From positions 690,501-754,500 of the forward strand of contig JAUTXW010000064.1 of assembly GCA_030620095.1 (NCBI GenBank): a stretch of DNA of 64,000 nucleotides. Reading direction: 5' to 3'. The notes beneath the pieces were generated by a model. It was not told the origin of the DNA. It did no database searches and saw only the letters and a program-made list of their open reading frames with translations. The DNA is from Kuschelorhynchus macadamiae (Eukaryota > Arthropoda > Insecta > Coleoptera > Curculionidae). Positions 33,695 to 46,407 of this stretch are shown here, piece by piece. The position numbers and the translations under genes were made by a program. Positions within the stretch are counted from its first letter, which is position 1; each line of letters begins with the position of its first letter.

Positions 33695-34752
33695 TTTTTA
33701 TTTTATTTCACTTTTGTTTATACAGGGTGTTTCGTTTTGACGTGACACATGTCAACTTTCTTAATTTAAATGGGATATCCTATATATTATTACATGTTTG
33801 GATTCTACTGTTAATTTGCGAAAGTTTTTATAATAACATCTATATTTGAATTCTTTATCGTTTTTGAGTAAATTGAGTTTTTAGAATTTTAAAAAAAAAA
33901 CATATTTTTTTAAAAAAAAATTTTTACCTATAAAACTTTAATGGAACTGACTAATATCCTAAACATACATTATTAAGGGTTCAATTCAACGAGTTTCCAT
34001 GGTGGTCTTACCAATTAATATACTAAATTAAAAATGGAGAGCAAAACAAACAGAACTTTGAATGTAAAAATCTCCTGTTTTTCAAATGGAACAGCCTGTA
34101 TATTTTTATTTCATCTGATTCAGCGTTCAATTACCTATCATTACTCATATATATATCCTATACCTAAAATGAACAGTTTCGATTTTATTAGCCGTTTTCT
34201 GATTTGACTATTTTTTTTTAATATAAGTAAACAGATGAAGTGGGCTAAAATAAAAATGTCGTAAACTAAGCCTTATTCTCATTTCCTTAACACAAATAGC
34301 GACTATAAATAATGTTAGAAAATACAAATAAAAGTGAAATATTATGTAATTTATGTTCTTATTATTTAATGTTTACGAAAATAAGGGAGAGAAAAAAAAA
34401 ATATCTATCTCCATTTTTAACACCCTGTATATTAATTCGTAAGACCAGCATGGAAACTCGTTGAATTGAACCCTTAGTAACGTATGTTTAGGATATTAGT
34501 CAGTTCCATTAAAGTTTTATAGGTAAAAAATTTTTTTTTAAAAATATTTTTTAAAAAAAATTCTAAAAACTCAATTTACTCGAAAACGATAAAGAATTCA
34601 AATATAGATGTTATTATAAAAACTTTCGCAAATTAACAGTAGAATCGAACTATGTAATAATATATAGGGTATCCCATTTAAATTAAGAAAGTTGACATGT
34701 GTCACGTCAAAACGAAACACCCTGTATAAGCAAAAGTGAAATAAAATAAAAA
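33695..34752. mobile_element. Foldback element with ~325-bp TIRs
   Basis: The left arm 33695-34024 and the right arm 34430-34752 are inverted copies with few differences. They start TTTTTATTTTATTTCACTTT, include ACAGGGTGTTTCGTTTTGAC, and end inside near GAGTTTCCATG(G/C)TGGTCTTAC. The roughly 400-bp centre has no coding content but holds two further CCTGTATATT ends (34090-34105 and 34425-34440). No target duplication was found. It is a non-autonomous DNA element or foldback repeat of undetermined superfamily. Confidence 0.85.
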
Positions 34753-34932
34753 TACTCTCTATACATGGGCAACCACAGAAGGCTAAATTAACCTCAATTA
34801 AAATATAAATACAGATTATTAAAAAATAAAATTTAGAACTATGCGCTATAATTCTGTCGACAAATTAAAGTAAAGACTTAGTACAATAATAAAAAGACAA
34901 ACACATATATTTATATACATATAGTAACTCAT

Positions 34933-35145
34933 TTAAAACTGTCTTGAAAAACACATATATTTATATACATATAGTAAAAATAGGTTGGTAGATAATAACA
35001 ATATTGGTCCTAAGTGAGAATCCAGTAGTACTCTAGATTTAATGTCGATTTGCCTTGATGTTACACCATTTATCTTAACATACTGCTTGTGATTGGTTAA
35101 ATGTAAATGTTTATGGTTTTCTGGCTTCACTCGCTGCAAAGTGTG
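34933..35145 (-). pseudogene. Non-LTR reverse transcriptase fragment
   Basis: The minus strand reads HKQYVKINGVTSRQIDIKSR followed by VLLDSHLGPILLLSTNLFLL, a decayed form of the Q.V.(I/V)NG..S....(V/I).SGVPQGS.LGPILFL.YIND block just before the YADD motif. It is truncated on both sides. Confidence 0.6.
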
Positions 35146-35634
35146 TATAAGGGATAAGTATATATTTATTTTACCAAATGAATATTATAGACAATGGAGT
35201 CAAGATTTAATTTTGTCATGTTAAAAAAATTAAAGAGTTAAACATGACAAGTCTGTTAATTTTTCACCAACTTGTGTAATTATGTTATGTGCACTGATTT
35301 TTCCATTAAGGTTTGACCAACTTGGATTAAATTTTTAGGAAGTATTTGGGATGGTGCCGAGGTGATCCCATAGCAGGCATATTAAAACAAACTGAAGGAA
35401 TGAATATTTTCCTGAGAAATAATTTACCTAAAAAAGTAACTAAGGGGTATCTCTAATTAATTACTATCTCTAAATCACCCAATGTTGTGTCAATAAGTGT
35501 ATTGGAAGAGTCTAGGAGGAAAAAAATGAGGTTTATCAAATAATATCGAAGTTTATTCTGGTTTTGGGGTTTTTAGGGACAAGAACTTCATTATTTTAAT
35601 TTTTGACAAATTGTATTGCTGATTTTTTATACAT
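35146..35634. other. No gene recognised
   Basis: AT-rich spacer between two oppositely oriented non-LTR relics. Confidence 0.4.
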
Positions 35635-37030
35635 ATGAAATCTGAAAATATACTAATGAGTGTTAATGAATATTTTACTAAATATTGGTCATTATACCAT
35701 AAGTTTATCAAAAGTGCTAAAAATCTGTATTATGCTGAACGTCTTGAAAGATCTGGCAATAGGCACAGGAAAAGCTGTTCAATTGTGAGCGATATCATTA
35801 TCATAGAAGTTCTCATTGGGACGGTTCACAATTATCTGCTGAACAGATAAACAATGCTCTGGTATGGATAGCAACTCTCTTTTTAAAGGATAAGAAACCT
35901 TTGAGAAAATTATAAATAAAAATGCACTGATGAGGATGGATTATCTGCCAGAATATTCCTAAATCTTTCTGAAGCAACATTGTTAGTTTTCGGCCATTAA
36001 CAAGTCATGGAAAATCAGTGAATTTTCTCCTTGTCTGAAAACAGCGAAGGTTATCCCTCTAGTCAAGGGAAGTGACGCTAACCAATTATCAAATTACCGA
36101 CTGATATCCCTACTTTCAAACACTCTCAAAAATTTTCAAAAAATTAGTTAAAAAATGTGTATCTCATTTCTTAAAAATTAACGAAGGGAAGATGGTTGTG
36201 GCAGTATTTTGTGAGTTATCGAAAGCTTTCGATTGTGTGAGTTATGATATACTGCTGTGCAAACTTCAATGCTATGGTTTTGTGCTCAGGAATGGCTTGA
36301 ATCTTACTTGCGGGAAAGGAGTTAAAGAGAATTTGTGTGGTCCACATCATCAGAAAGCTTTTGGCTATTGGTGATTTCCCAGTGGAAAAAATGTTCTGAA
36401 ACAAAGTTTCTTGATCTCGTAATAAATAGCAAACTGCATTTTGAGAATTATGTCATGCGGTTGATCAAAAAAATAGCTTGTGGTTGTTATGCCATTAAAG
36501 TTATTGTAAATGAACTTGGGCCTAACATAGGGAAAACAGTCTATCATGCACTCATAGAATCTTATCAAAGATATGGCATTGCATTTTGGGGTTTGTCTAG
36601 AGAAAACCTACTAAATCTTATATTTGTCCTGCAAAAACAAATGGTTTGTCCTGCAAAAACAAATATTTGTCCTGCAAAAACAAATGGTAACACACCTTTA
36701 TAGAGTTAAACCTAGAGTCTCCTGCAGACCACTAATTGTAGAAAAAAAATTCATTGTTAATACTGGAAACTGTCTGGCTTATCTTTAAATATCATGGTAA
36801 GGTTGTGGTCACTGATTCCCAATACTATACTCGCCAGTATAATAACTTACCACTGACGATACTATCAAGCACTCTCTCAGTTATTTATGATGGCTTAAAG
36901 ATTTTTTAATCACCTACAGGGGCAATTGAAAGATGTCCGATATCCAATAACATTTAAAAAGATGTAGAGACTACTGGTACAAAGAGCTTATTATGGTCTT
37001 GACGAATTCTTTTCCAAGTCATTTTGACAT
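35635..37030 (+). pseudogene. CR1/jockey-group non-LTR ORF2 relic
   Basis: The order is correct for ORF2 but many frames are used. KYWSLYHKFIKSAKNLYYAE is the pre-RT linker. A region near 36060 encodes NYQ(I)TD.YP, from NYRPIS. MVVAVFCELSKAFDCVSYDI is the first catalytic Asp block. After a deletion of the YADD region come FLDLVINSKLHFENYVMRL and IAFWGLSRENLLNLIFVLQK, then the C-terminal segment to about 37030. A triple 21-22 bp repeat lies inside the 'QK' region. Inactive. Confidence 0.65.
36623..36687 (+). repeat. Three-copy 21-22 bp tandem repeat
   Basis: TTTGTCCTGCAAAAACAAAT occurs three times in a row at 36623, 36645 and 36666. It expands the LQK codons of the surrounding ORF2 relic, which suggests replication slippage. 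Confidence 0.9.
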
Positions 37031-38272
37031 GTATCGATTCTTATTTTTTTGTACTTGTTTGTACTAAATTTTCTGGTGAAAAAAGGAAAGGGGAAAAATA
37101 AGAAAAAAGAAAAAAAAAAAAGAAAGGACAGAATGAAAGTAAAGAATGAAAAAAAAAGATAAATATTTAGTGACCTGTTCTTATTTTATGTTTACTTTAT
37201 AAATGTTGTTAGTGCATCACATGTGTTTTTATTGTGTACTGCTATAGCAGTTTATCCATCTAATAAGTTGTTCTCATTATTCATATTTATATAAAATATT
37301 TTATTACTATTTCATATTATTAGGTTAATTTAGATAATTTAAAACTTTGTCAACGAAAATTCCTTTCTTTTTATGACAATACATATTTCTACTTTGACTA
37401 TGTACAGATGGCACTTATTTATATTTAGTTACCGTGATTCTTGTAAAAATGAACAATGATTCCAGGGAGATTTGATCAATGTAGATGATTTTTTCAAAAA
37501 GTATTCATAGTAGTGCTTGGGTCATCGTGATCATTATAGAACAAACATAATCAACCAAATAAAAACGGCGAAGTGGCGCCATTTCTGCACAAAGGAGTTC
37601 ATAAGTAAATAACAAAAAAAAAGGAAATAGCTACATCCCCGACTTTGTGGGGAGGGGGGGAGGCAAACTTTATATCTTGTCAGGTTATTTCAGTAGATAA
37701 TTAGAAATCCCTGCTGACAATATTAAATTTTATTCCGGACACAAAACATTTGATGTGTAGTAACTGAGATGTGTGGTGGGGAGGCGGTAAAATTGAAAGA
37801 AGGGGATTACCAAAATATCATGTTTCAAATGGTGGGACACAATGTTGATTTGTTAATTCTCTAACAATACGGCTTTTTATATAATAATCATATTACCGTG
37901 TTATAGTGCAATAAACCCCACTACTTATTTATTTTATTATATACCTAAGGAAATAAGGTATCAACAAATAAATTTATGGCTAAAGAAAGCATCTGGAGAT
38001 TTGATTCACTAGCCAAATTTTTTCTTAATTTTATTGAAATCAATTTACGCGTTTTTGCAATTCATTTCTTAATTTTCTAGCATAACAAAATCTATCTCAA
38101 TAACCACCACAAAAAGTATATGACAAACTAGTAAAGACAAAAATAAAGAGGTTCTTCAAAACTTTCGCAAAAGTATATACGATTTAGCTAACTGGATATG
38201 TGGTTGTGAAGTCTCTAACTCATTTTACTGGTATGTTTGTTTGTTGTTTTCTAAGGACTCGTCGGACTCATT
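37031..38272. other. No gene recognised
   Basis: It includes an A- and G-rich run at 37077-37165 that may be the 3' tail of the preceding non-LTR element. Otherwise nothing recognisable. Confidence 0.45.
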
Positions 38273-38661
38273 ATGGTGCAACACCAGTTTAAAGACTTAA
38301 AAAACATAAAAAAACATGCGTTTTCTGCAGATCACTTGAAATGTTCGGTGAACTATGCGACGGTCGGAAGTGTTGATATTCGCACTCAGCTAGACACAGC
38401 TTATAGAAAATCTCTTAGAGATTTTAACGAAAATGAATCCAAAAATTGTTATATTTTAAACAAAATTATAGATTGTGTAAAATTTTGTGGGGCATTCAAG
38501 CTGGCACTATGTGGCCATGATGAAACGGCTTTGTCTGAAAATCCAGGGTTTTTTTGAGGGCTTATAAATTTTTTTGAGGAGTTGGGCCAAGGTAGACTAT
38601 CCGCTTTAGCAATGTTAAGTATCGAGAAATCGTTTATCAAAGGAATGTACGTGCAATTTTA
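38273..38661 (+). pseudogene. hAT-type (DUF4371-like) transposase relic
   Basis: The frame from 38273 reads FKDLKNIKKHAFSADHLKCS and then NKIIDCVKFCGAFKLALCGH followed by DETALSENPGFF. This is the signature of the N-terminal half of ZMYM/DUF4371-type hAT transposases (I(I)DC.KF.G...LALRGH.E). It runs straight into GQGRLSALAMLSIEKSFI, typical of the hAT C-terminal dimerisation region, so more than a kilobase of the middle has been deleted. No TIRs identified. Confidence 0.7.
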
Positions 38662-38788
38662 ACAAACGTATCATTCAGCATTTTTCCAACTCTAAAGAAT
38701 GAAGAGTAGACCTAAATTTCAAGTGAATTTAAAGCTCAATTTAAAAATAAGATATTTATTTTTATTTTAAGTATGTCGATTTTTAAAT

Positions 38789-41085
38789 TTGTTATTGACC
38801 TCCCAATATAATTCACTATCATCTATAATGGGTATTATATGTAAGACTGGGGACACACCTCTTCCGAGTTATTATAATTCTTTGCAATACTTATGTCAAA
38901 ATTTCCAACAACGAAAATATTGTATTGTTCACATATTTTTCTGTTCTGTATTCACACCAACCAATGTTTAAATCCTACCTATTCATTATATATTTGTATG
39001 AAATGGCATCCACTTTCAATATTAAATGATATTTACCATATTTTGTCACATAACTATGAATTAATAATTGTCTACATCTATAATTTTTGGAAGCAGCCAG
39101 CCATAGAGTTTTGAACTATTACTTTTTCAATAAGGTCATCTTGGTTGTCCAAAAATTTTTTTTAACGATTACATTAATTTTGGATTTTTTTTTAAATTTT
39201 AATTTCATACTTCAGTCAATTAATAATAAGAAAAGTTATCTTGACGTCTTTTTAAATGAATAAAACTTCAAAATTTTATATTTTACCGAGAGCTGGCTGC
39301 AGGAACATGATTGCTAGTATTAATAATTATACAATAGCTAGTAGTTTTTTCCACAATGAAAGCAATCATGGAGGCATAATATTATATGTTCATGTAACTG
39401 TTTCATTTATTCCTCTAAATTTAAGTTGTTATTGCATAGAGAGTGTTTGAGTGTTGTGGTATTGAATACAAAACAGAAATAGGTGCATGTATCTTTGTTT
39501 GTGTGTATATATGTCCATCAACCATGGCAAAACAATTTTTACAGGAACTGGAAGTTTTACTTAACTATGTACTGTCTCTCAATAAACGTATTGTAATTTG
39601 TGGGATTATAATATTGAACTATCTAACGGCTCCTCCAACTATTATGGATTCCAATCTCTCCTTAATACATATAATTTGAATTTTAACATTTTAGAACCTA
39701 AGAAAGACTGAAAAATTATACAGTATTCTAGATAACATTATTACAGATATTTCTCAACTGTTTAACAGTTACTTATATGACAGAGGGTTGTCCGACCACA
39801 AATGTATTTTTTTCAGTATAAATTGTTTCAAAAAACCGTCATCAACTTACGTTACCAAAGACATTCTCAACAAAAAGCATATCTATGAGTTTAATATATA
39901 TTCAAAGTTGATTGGTCATTGCCAGATGTGTCTCTATAAAAAAAGTTGACTTATTTTACGGGAGGGTAGAAATTTTATTAAAATAATATACATTTCCCAA
40001 GAAAAAAAGTTAAACAATTCAGATTTAAAACATGGATAACTTCAGGTATAAAAATATCTTGTAAACACAAAACAAATCTGTTTAAGTTCATAACAAAAAA
40101 TGTGCATCCTGTCCTTAATGAGCATTACAAAAAATACAGCTTATTATTAAAACAAGTAATCAATAAAACAAAGAAAATGTGTATAGAGAAAGAAATTAGT
40201 CTTCAAATGTGTTGTTCAGCTTTAATATTGATTTGGCTACTGGTGTTCCATTTCCGGTACTGCCATTGCCAGGGGTAAGACCAGTAAACAATAGTTTATT
40301 TTTATTCCCGGTCACTGGACTGGAGGTTAGGGACATTGTATTTTTATTAAAAAACACCACTTCAGTCAGCAGTTATGAAATGCCACTACACTTTATTAAA
40401 TCTTATCTTAAAATCTTTACTCCAATACTTACAGCTCTTATAAACTCGTCATTTAGCAAGGAATATTTCCCAGCACATCTTGAAATTCTTATAAATGACA
40501 GAATTATGACTCTTCCTTGCTGGATATTCATAAGTACAAGTCAACATATAATAACAACACAACTAATAACACATACATTGCATAAGGAACTCATTTGTCC
40601 ACCTACTCCCACTGCTACTAAATTGCTAAAAAGTCCTTTCTGTCCTAGAATAACATTGTATAATTTATGATCTGCAAGTACGCAGGGGTTAATATTTAAA
40701 AATTTAAAAAGACCTTAAAAAAATTTTCATCGAAAATGCATTCTATGATCTGCAGGAGTTTGAATTGTACTTGCCTGCAGTATCATAAAGCATAACTTTT
40801 TATTGTTATTAGGGTGTAATCTTTCATTTACTGTTAATTCATGTTTTTTTATAGTCCTTTGTCTATTTATATACTAGGACAGCTAAATCAGCAATAAACT
40901 GTTTTACCTAATTTTTAAAGTCTAAATGTAGTATTTTATAAGATTATATACTATAATTTATATAAATATATTAATGTTTGAATTAATTGTTTTTAGATAT
41001 ATTATTGAGATATAGTTGAATTATATGTACTGTCCTCAGTACTGTCTAAAATTAATCGCAAATATGACAATAAAGATTTGATTTG
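38789..41085 (+). pseudogene. CR1/jockey-group element with AP endonuclease, RT core deleted
   Basis: The endonuclease is readable in pieces from 39256: ASINNYTIASSFFHNESNHG, FECCGIEY, LNKRIVICG (damaged GD.N), and LYDRGLSDHKCIFFSIN. The linker FRFKTWITSGIKISCKHKTN follows near 40020, then RT N-terminal segments (LEVRDIVFLLKNTTSVSSYE, PILTALINSSFSKEYFPAHL). The catalytic RT core is missing, and the C-terminal tail (FKKTLKK.FIENAFYDLQEF) appears near 40710. The end at about 41080 has CAATAAAGATTTGATTTGG, typical of such 3' ends. Sequence at 38789-39120 may be the ORF1 end but is weak. Confidence 0.65.
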
Positions 41086-41221
41086 GTTATTTTTTACCTA
41101 ACTGCTCTTTCATGTCGTCATATACATTCTTTATATATTTTCTGCTACAACTAATTGCTAGGTCCCCTTTCTTTATATTTTTTTTCTCCAAAAAAATTAA
41201 TTATTCTGCTATTAATCCTAA

Positions 41222-41480
41222 TTAACTTCAGATGATATTAATTTACCACATCCCTTGCACATGGATGCAGCACATCCATCACATTTAAATACCTGTTTAA
41301 GTTCTTTACACACATTACATTCCATTTTTTCAGTTATTTTACACTCTTTGAACGACTTTTTAATATATCATATATTACTTCTGGTTTTTCACCCCCTTCA
41401 TGGCACTGATAGCAGTAGTATTTGATACAAGTACTCTTTAGTAACCCCTCAGTTATCCCTAAATAGATGAAGGTATAACC
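41222..41480 (-). pseudogene. Cys-rich ORF1 remnant
   Basis: The minus strand encodes CIKYYCYQCHEGGEKP and, further on, MECNVCKELKQVFKCDGCAA followed by SMCKGCGKL, then a stop. Paired Cys motifs of this kind occur in ORF1 proteins of insect CR1/jockey-type elements. A small host zinc-finger exon cannot be excluded. Confidence 0.35.
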
Positions 41481-41529
41481 CGGCGCAAAATCTGGAATAA
41501 TAAAATAAAGAATGGCTTTTTATATTATA

Positions 41530-42595
41530 GTATTATTTATTTATTTATTTATTTAATACTTATACTTACAGAGTTATTAACTCCAAATAGTACAAACTTA
41601 TACATAATTAAACATTAATACTAAGTACTACATAAGTTGCAAATACAGATGTTTAATATCTACCTAAAAAATTAAGCTGCCACTTGTTCTAATCTATTTA
41701 TAAGTCGACCCTTAAATGTACACAATTTAAAGCGGAAAAGGTCTAGATTTACAAAATGGTCATTATAATTTTTCATCAGTCTATGTGAGAAACACTCAAT
41801 GCCATAGTTAGTACGGTGATGTTGAGTGTGAAAAAGTTGTCTACTTCGGGTTTGTCTATGAGGTATGTGCAGTTGAATATAGGAAAGTATCTCACTGCAA
41901 TCCATCTGGCCGTTGACTAATTTGTGTAGAAACAATGCCACTGCAACCTTTCGTCGTCTTTCAAGACTGTCCATGGCAGCCAATTGAATGCGTGTCACAT
42001 ATGCCACATTTTTGTATGGAAATCTTAACTTGAACAACAAGAATATGACAAACTTATTCTGAACGCGCCGTTGAATATGACAGTTATAGACTGGACTCCA
42101 TATGACACTACAGTACTCTAAAATACTACGAACTAATCAGTTATATAAACATTTAATGGCTTTAGTATCACAGATATTTGAACATGTGAGTCTCAAAAAA
42201 CCTAGCATTCTTGTGGCTTTTAAACATATATTTTCTATGTGCTCATTGAAACTGAGGTCGCTGCTAAAAATAACACCCAAATCGTTAAAACTATGTACAC
42301 TTTACAAAGGAGAACCCTTTATAGAATACTGGTACTTCACAGGATTCCTACATTTGGAAAAGCACATGACTTTACATTTTGTTACATTAATTTCAAGAGA
42401 GTTTTGTTCAAACCAATGTACCAGACTATCCAAGTCCTTTTGAATCTCCAAACAATCTAACAAACAGTCCACACTGCAAAACAACTTGAGGTCGTCCGCG
42501 TATAACAGACATCTCCTTTTATTTAAAACAGACGGAACACTATTCACAAACAAATTAAACAATATTGGTCCCAAGTGTGAGCCCTTATTGTGGTA
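41530..42595 (-). pseudogene. Jockey-group non-LTR element, 3' half
   Basis: It enters at SHLGPILFNLFVNS, just before the catalytic block CLLYADDLKLF (YADD codons 42491-42502), then WFEQNSLEINVTKCKVM. After decayed thumb sequence comes VTRIQLAAMDSLERRRKVAV and the tail RQTRSRQLFHTQHHRTNYGI to a stop at 41672. A (TTTA)n run at 41533-41556 is the element's 3' tail seen from the other strand. It is 5' truncated at 42595, where unrelated sequence begins. Confidence 0.75.
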
Positions 42596-43344
42596 CTAAC
42601 GATAGTATTAGACGGAGGGATTTTTAGTTGACCCTTCATGTGTAACCCTGATTAAAAACTATAATCAAAAAAATTACATTTTTTTTGAATGGCTTTTTTT
42701 GCATTATTTATTATTTTTAGAATTCATCCAGTACTGACTGCTGTGGATATTTAACCAGCAGGTAAATATATAAATACTGGGTATTTAACATGTAAATGCC
42801 CAAAAAATATTTACCTTCCCCAAAAAATGTGTTTTTTTCTTAAACAACCTTCTACCATAAAAATTGATGATGATAAACAAAACTCGTATGGATTTTTCAC
42901 CCATCTTTAGGGGTGAAAGATAGCAAATTATATTGAAAAAGGTGTCTTATTGGGTAAACTGTCTATATAGCTCTGTGCCGAAACAGAATGTGGCCAGTTA
43001 AGTGGTCAGAAAATACCTGTTAAAACAACAGCAACTTTTGACAGGTAACAACCTTTCAAAAGTTGGGGTAGATATATTGCCAGCTCCAGTTAGTCGAACT
43101 GCAACTCTGAAAACTCTACTCTACTACTCTCAATTAAATAAACAATAAGATATGTAATCTCTTAACAAACACACAGACAGGAGAAATAACACACTGCCCA
43201 TATTTGGAAGTAGATTCAAGAAAATAAATGTACATGAAATGGTGAACCATTTAGAACGGCTTTATGAAGGGTCGGTCTTCTGTCACACACCTACTTATCT
43301 ATAGTAAAATGAGAGTTATGGTATAAAGGAAAAGAAATAATATC
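42596..43344. other. No gene recognised
   Basis: AT-rich sequence upstream of the next non-LTR scrap. No supported feature. Confidence 0.45.
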
Positions 43345-43557
43345 TTGTTTCACTATAAAATTAACACTGGAGAATTAGAAACACTTATAAAGGATCTTGG
43401 GGTTTATGTAGATAGTGAGCTAGGATTTGATTACCATGTTAACTTTATAAAAAATAGTGCTATTAAAATGCTCAGGAGATTAAGTAATTATATGGCTGGT
43501 CCAAAACTTTGCAACCTCCTCTTGTTGGGTAGGGGTGCACTTCAGGCGTTCGAATAA
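43345..43557 (+). pseudogene. Non-LTR RT thumb fragment
   Basis: The frame reads LIKDLGVYVDSELGFDYHVN followed by FIKNSAIKMLRRL, the conserved segment after the YADD region (KDLGV..D..L.F..H.......A.K.L). It is truncated at both ends. Confidence 0.55.
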
Positions 43558-43565
43558 AAGAATCT

Positions 43566-43706
43566 TCATGCTTTTTCATATGTTGTAATAGTGTGAATAT
43601 GTAAAGACACGGGAACGTTAATATTTTCAAAGTTAATGAAGGCACCCTTGCATGTTTCCAAAAGTTTTAATTTTGCTATGATCCTGATGCATCTCAAATA
43701 TTTTGA
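43566..43706 (-). pseudogene. Non-LTR ORF2 fragment, opposite strand
   Basis: The minus strand encodes RIIAKLKLLETCKGAFINFE then NVPVSLHIHTI, matching the thumb segment R.(I/L)(A/F).L...E.C+..F..L.ILT.PSLYI. It meets the plus-strand scrap on one side and the (TA)n tract on the other. Confidence 0.55.
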
Positions 43707-43715
43707 GTGCCTCCT

Positions 43716-44307
<592 letters not shown>

Positions 44308-44310
<3 letters not shown>

Positions 44311-44935
44311 AATTTGAACAGCACATTTTACAACTATCAAAAAAGATTTCTAGGGGATGCTTTGTGGTTAGGACTGTATCTAGCAATTTAGGAGTGAATA
44401 TGGCAAGAAATGTATGCTATCTATGCTCTTGTTGAATCGCTCCTGCGCTATGGTGTGTGCTTCTGGGGTGCTTATGCAGAATATTTGTTTAAAAGAGTGT
44501 TCATCTTACAAAAACGAGCCTTGAGATTTATGTATCGCATGAAGCCTCGTGAGTCTTGTAAACCAGTATTTTTGACTCAAAAGGTTCTCACGTTACCTTG
44601 AATATTTATATTGCAAACGGTTTGTTTGGTACATAAAAAGTTTAAGGCCGAAATATAAAGGGAGTCTTTGTACTTGACTCAGAGACTATGTACTACTGTC
44701 CTTCCTAATCCGTCGTCGGCTATGGTTAGGAATTCAATAGTATATAATGGCAGAAAATTATTTAACCATCTGCCGATGAAAATACGACAGATCACTTGTG
44801 AAAAAAGGTTTAGACGAAAAATAAAACAGTTTTTGATTGGTAGAGCTTACTATTCAACCGAAGAATATATAAATGATGTGTTTGTATAAGGTTTTTGTTG
44901 TGTACATTTTACTACTGTTTTATTTTAGTTTTTGA
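44308..44935 (+). pseudogene. Non-LTR ORF2 C-terminal fragment
   Basis: It starts at KFEQHILQLSKKISRGCF directly after the (TA)n tract and continues with YALVESLLRYGVCFWGAYAE, FILQKRALRFMYRMKPRESC and the tail YNGRKLFNHLPMKIRQ to a stop at 44889. One or two shifts occur near 44600-44670. Unlike the scrap at 43345, this begins at the equivalent position of a different element, so the (TA)n tract separates two unrelated insertions. Confidence 0.7.
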
Positions 44936-46407
44936 CTGCGATAATTAATTGTATTTACCAAATTTTCAATATAAATCCCATAGTATGGCGACAAAATTGG
45001 AGAAGCATATTTCAAAATTGAATGTATCAGGGAACAATAAAGCATCCTAAAACAATCAACATTATAGAAATCAGTTAGTGTTCTTTTTATAAAGCCCAAC
45101 AGCTTCAGGCATCGATTGGTAATGTCATTAATATGTAAGTCAAAGCGAAGACTAGTGTCCAACAAGACACCCAAATCCTTCACAAAATCAAGACGAGTGA
45201 TTAATTTATCAGCCAGTGTATAGTTGAAAATTATACAGCTTGGTTTCTTATGGAAACTAATAACTGAACATTTTTTAAAGTTAAGATGCATGAAGTTAGA
45301 CTGGCACCAATTTGTGAGCTGATTCAAATCACTCTGCAAACCAATACAGTCATTTATATCTATTTTATTGCAAATTTTCAGATCATCTGCATATAATAAA
45401 TAATGGCTAGATGTAATTACTTCCCCAATATCATTAATGAAACAGTTGAAAAGCAATGGAGCCAAGTGTGAACCCTGGGGTACCCCAGAGGTCACCAAGA
45501 TATCTGAACTCACACAATTGTTTAATTTTACTTATTGCCTTCTGTCTGACAACTAGCTACTTATCCATTGAAGGAAGGTACCATGAACTCCCAGACCATA
45601 CATCTTACATAAGAGCCTTTGATGATTCACCTTGTCAAAGGCCTTAGAGAAGTCTGTATAAATGACATTCACCTGTAACTGCTCCTCCAAGGCCCCCAGC
45701 AAGTAATTCTCATATACTAGGAGATTAGTAACTGTGGACCGATTAGATACAAACCCATGCTGATAAACACTAAAGATCTGTCTGAAAAGAGGGGTGATTT
45801 TCTGAGAAACTATGTCCTCGAAAGTTTTAGCAAATATGCAAAATTTAGAAATACCACGGTAATTCTCAATGTTAGATTTATCACCTGATTTATGAACTGG
45901 TGTCAGATAAGTGGTCTTCCATAATTCAGGAAAGACTCCAGTGGATAAAGAAATATTAATAATGGTAGATAGTGTACTCACCAACAGACACTGACAGTTC
46001 TTAACAAAGACAACTGGTATGCCATCGGATCCAGTGCCCAGGGAACTACTTAGTCGAGATACTGACTGAAAAACATCTATTGGTTGAACAGATAAGGAAC
46101 CCAACTTAATGGAATTTGTGTAGGTGAAACTCTGCAAGTCATAATGCTCATTGGAATAGACTGTTGAAAAGGACTCAAATAATTCAGCTATGTCCTTTGA
46201 ATTCTGTGCAGTTTGATCATTATAATACATAGAGTTAGGCAGAGAGAATTTTGAGTTTTTTGAATTGACATAATCCCAAAAGGCTTTGCTGTCATGCAGT
46301 ATACCAATTTCAACCATAGAAATATGTTTATTGTAATCAGTTCTATAAGACTCTTTGCATAACCGACGCAGTTCAGAACAAACATCAAAGTCAGCTGGGG
46401 ATTTTGA
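44920..46407 (-). pseudogene. Outer jockey-group element: RT portion
   Basis: The minus strand from 46407 reads SKSPADFDVCSELRRLCKES, AFWDYVNSKNSKFSLPNSMY, the RT blocks SSLGTGSDGIPVVFVKNC, WKTTYLTPVHKSGDKSNIEN, YTDFSKAFDKVNHQRLLCKM, then after a shift near 45530 VTSGVPQGSHLAPLLFNCFI, LLYADDLKI (YADD codons 45382-45393) and the thumb to 44920, where it is truncated. Its first codons continue those ending at 53900 (KKYKT then SKSPAD), so it is the same copy as 53900-55311, split by a 7.5-kb insert. Fairly well preserved: one clear shift. Confidence 0.8.
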
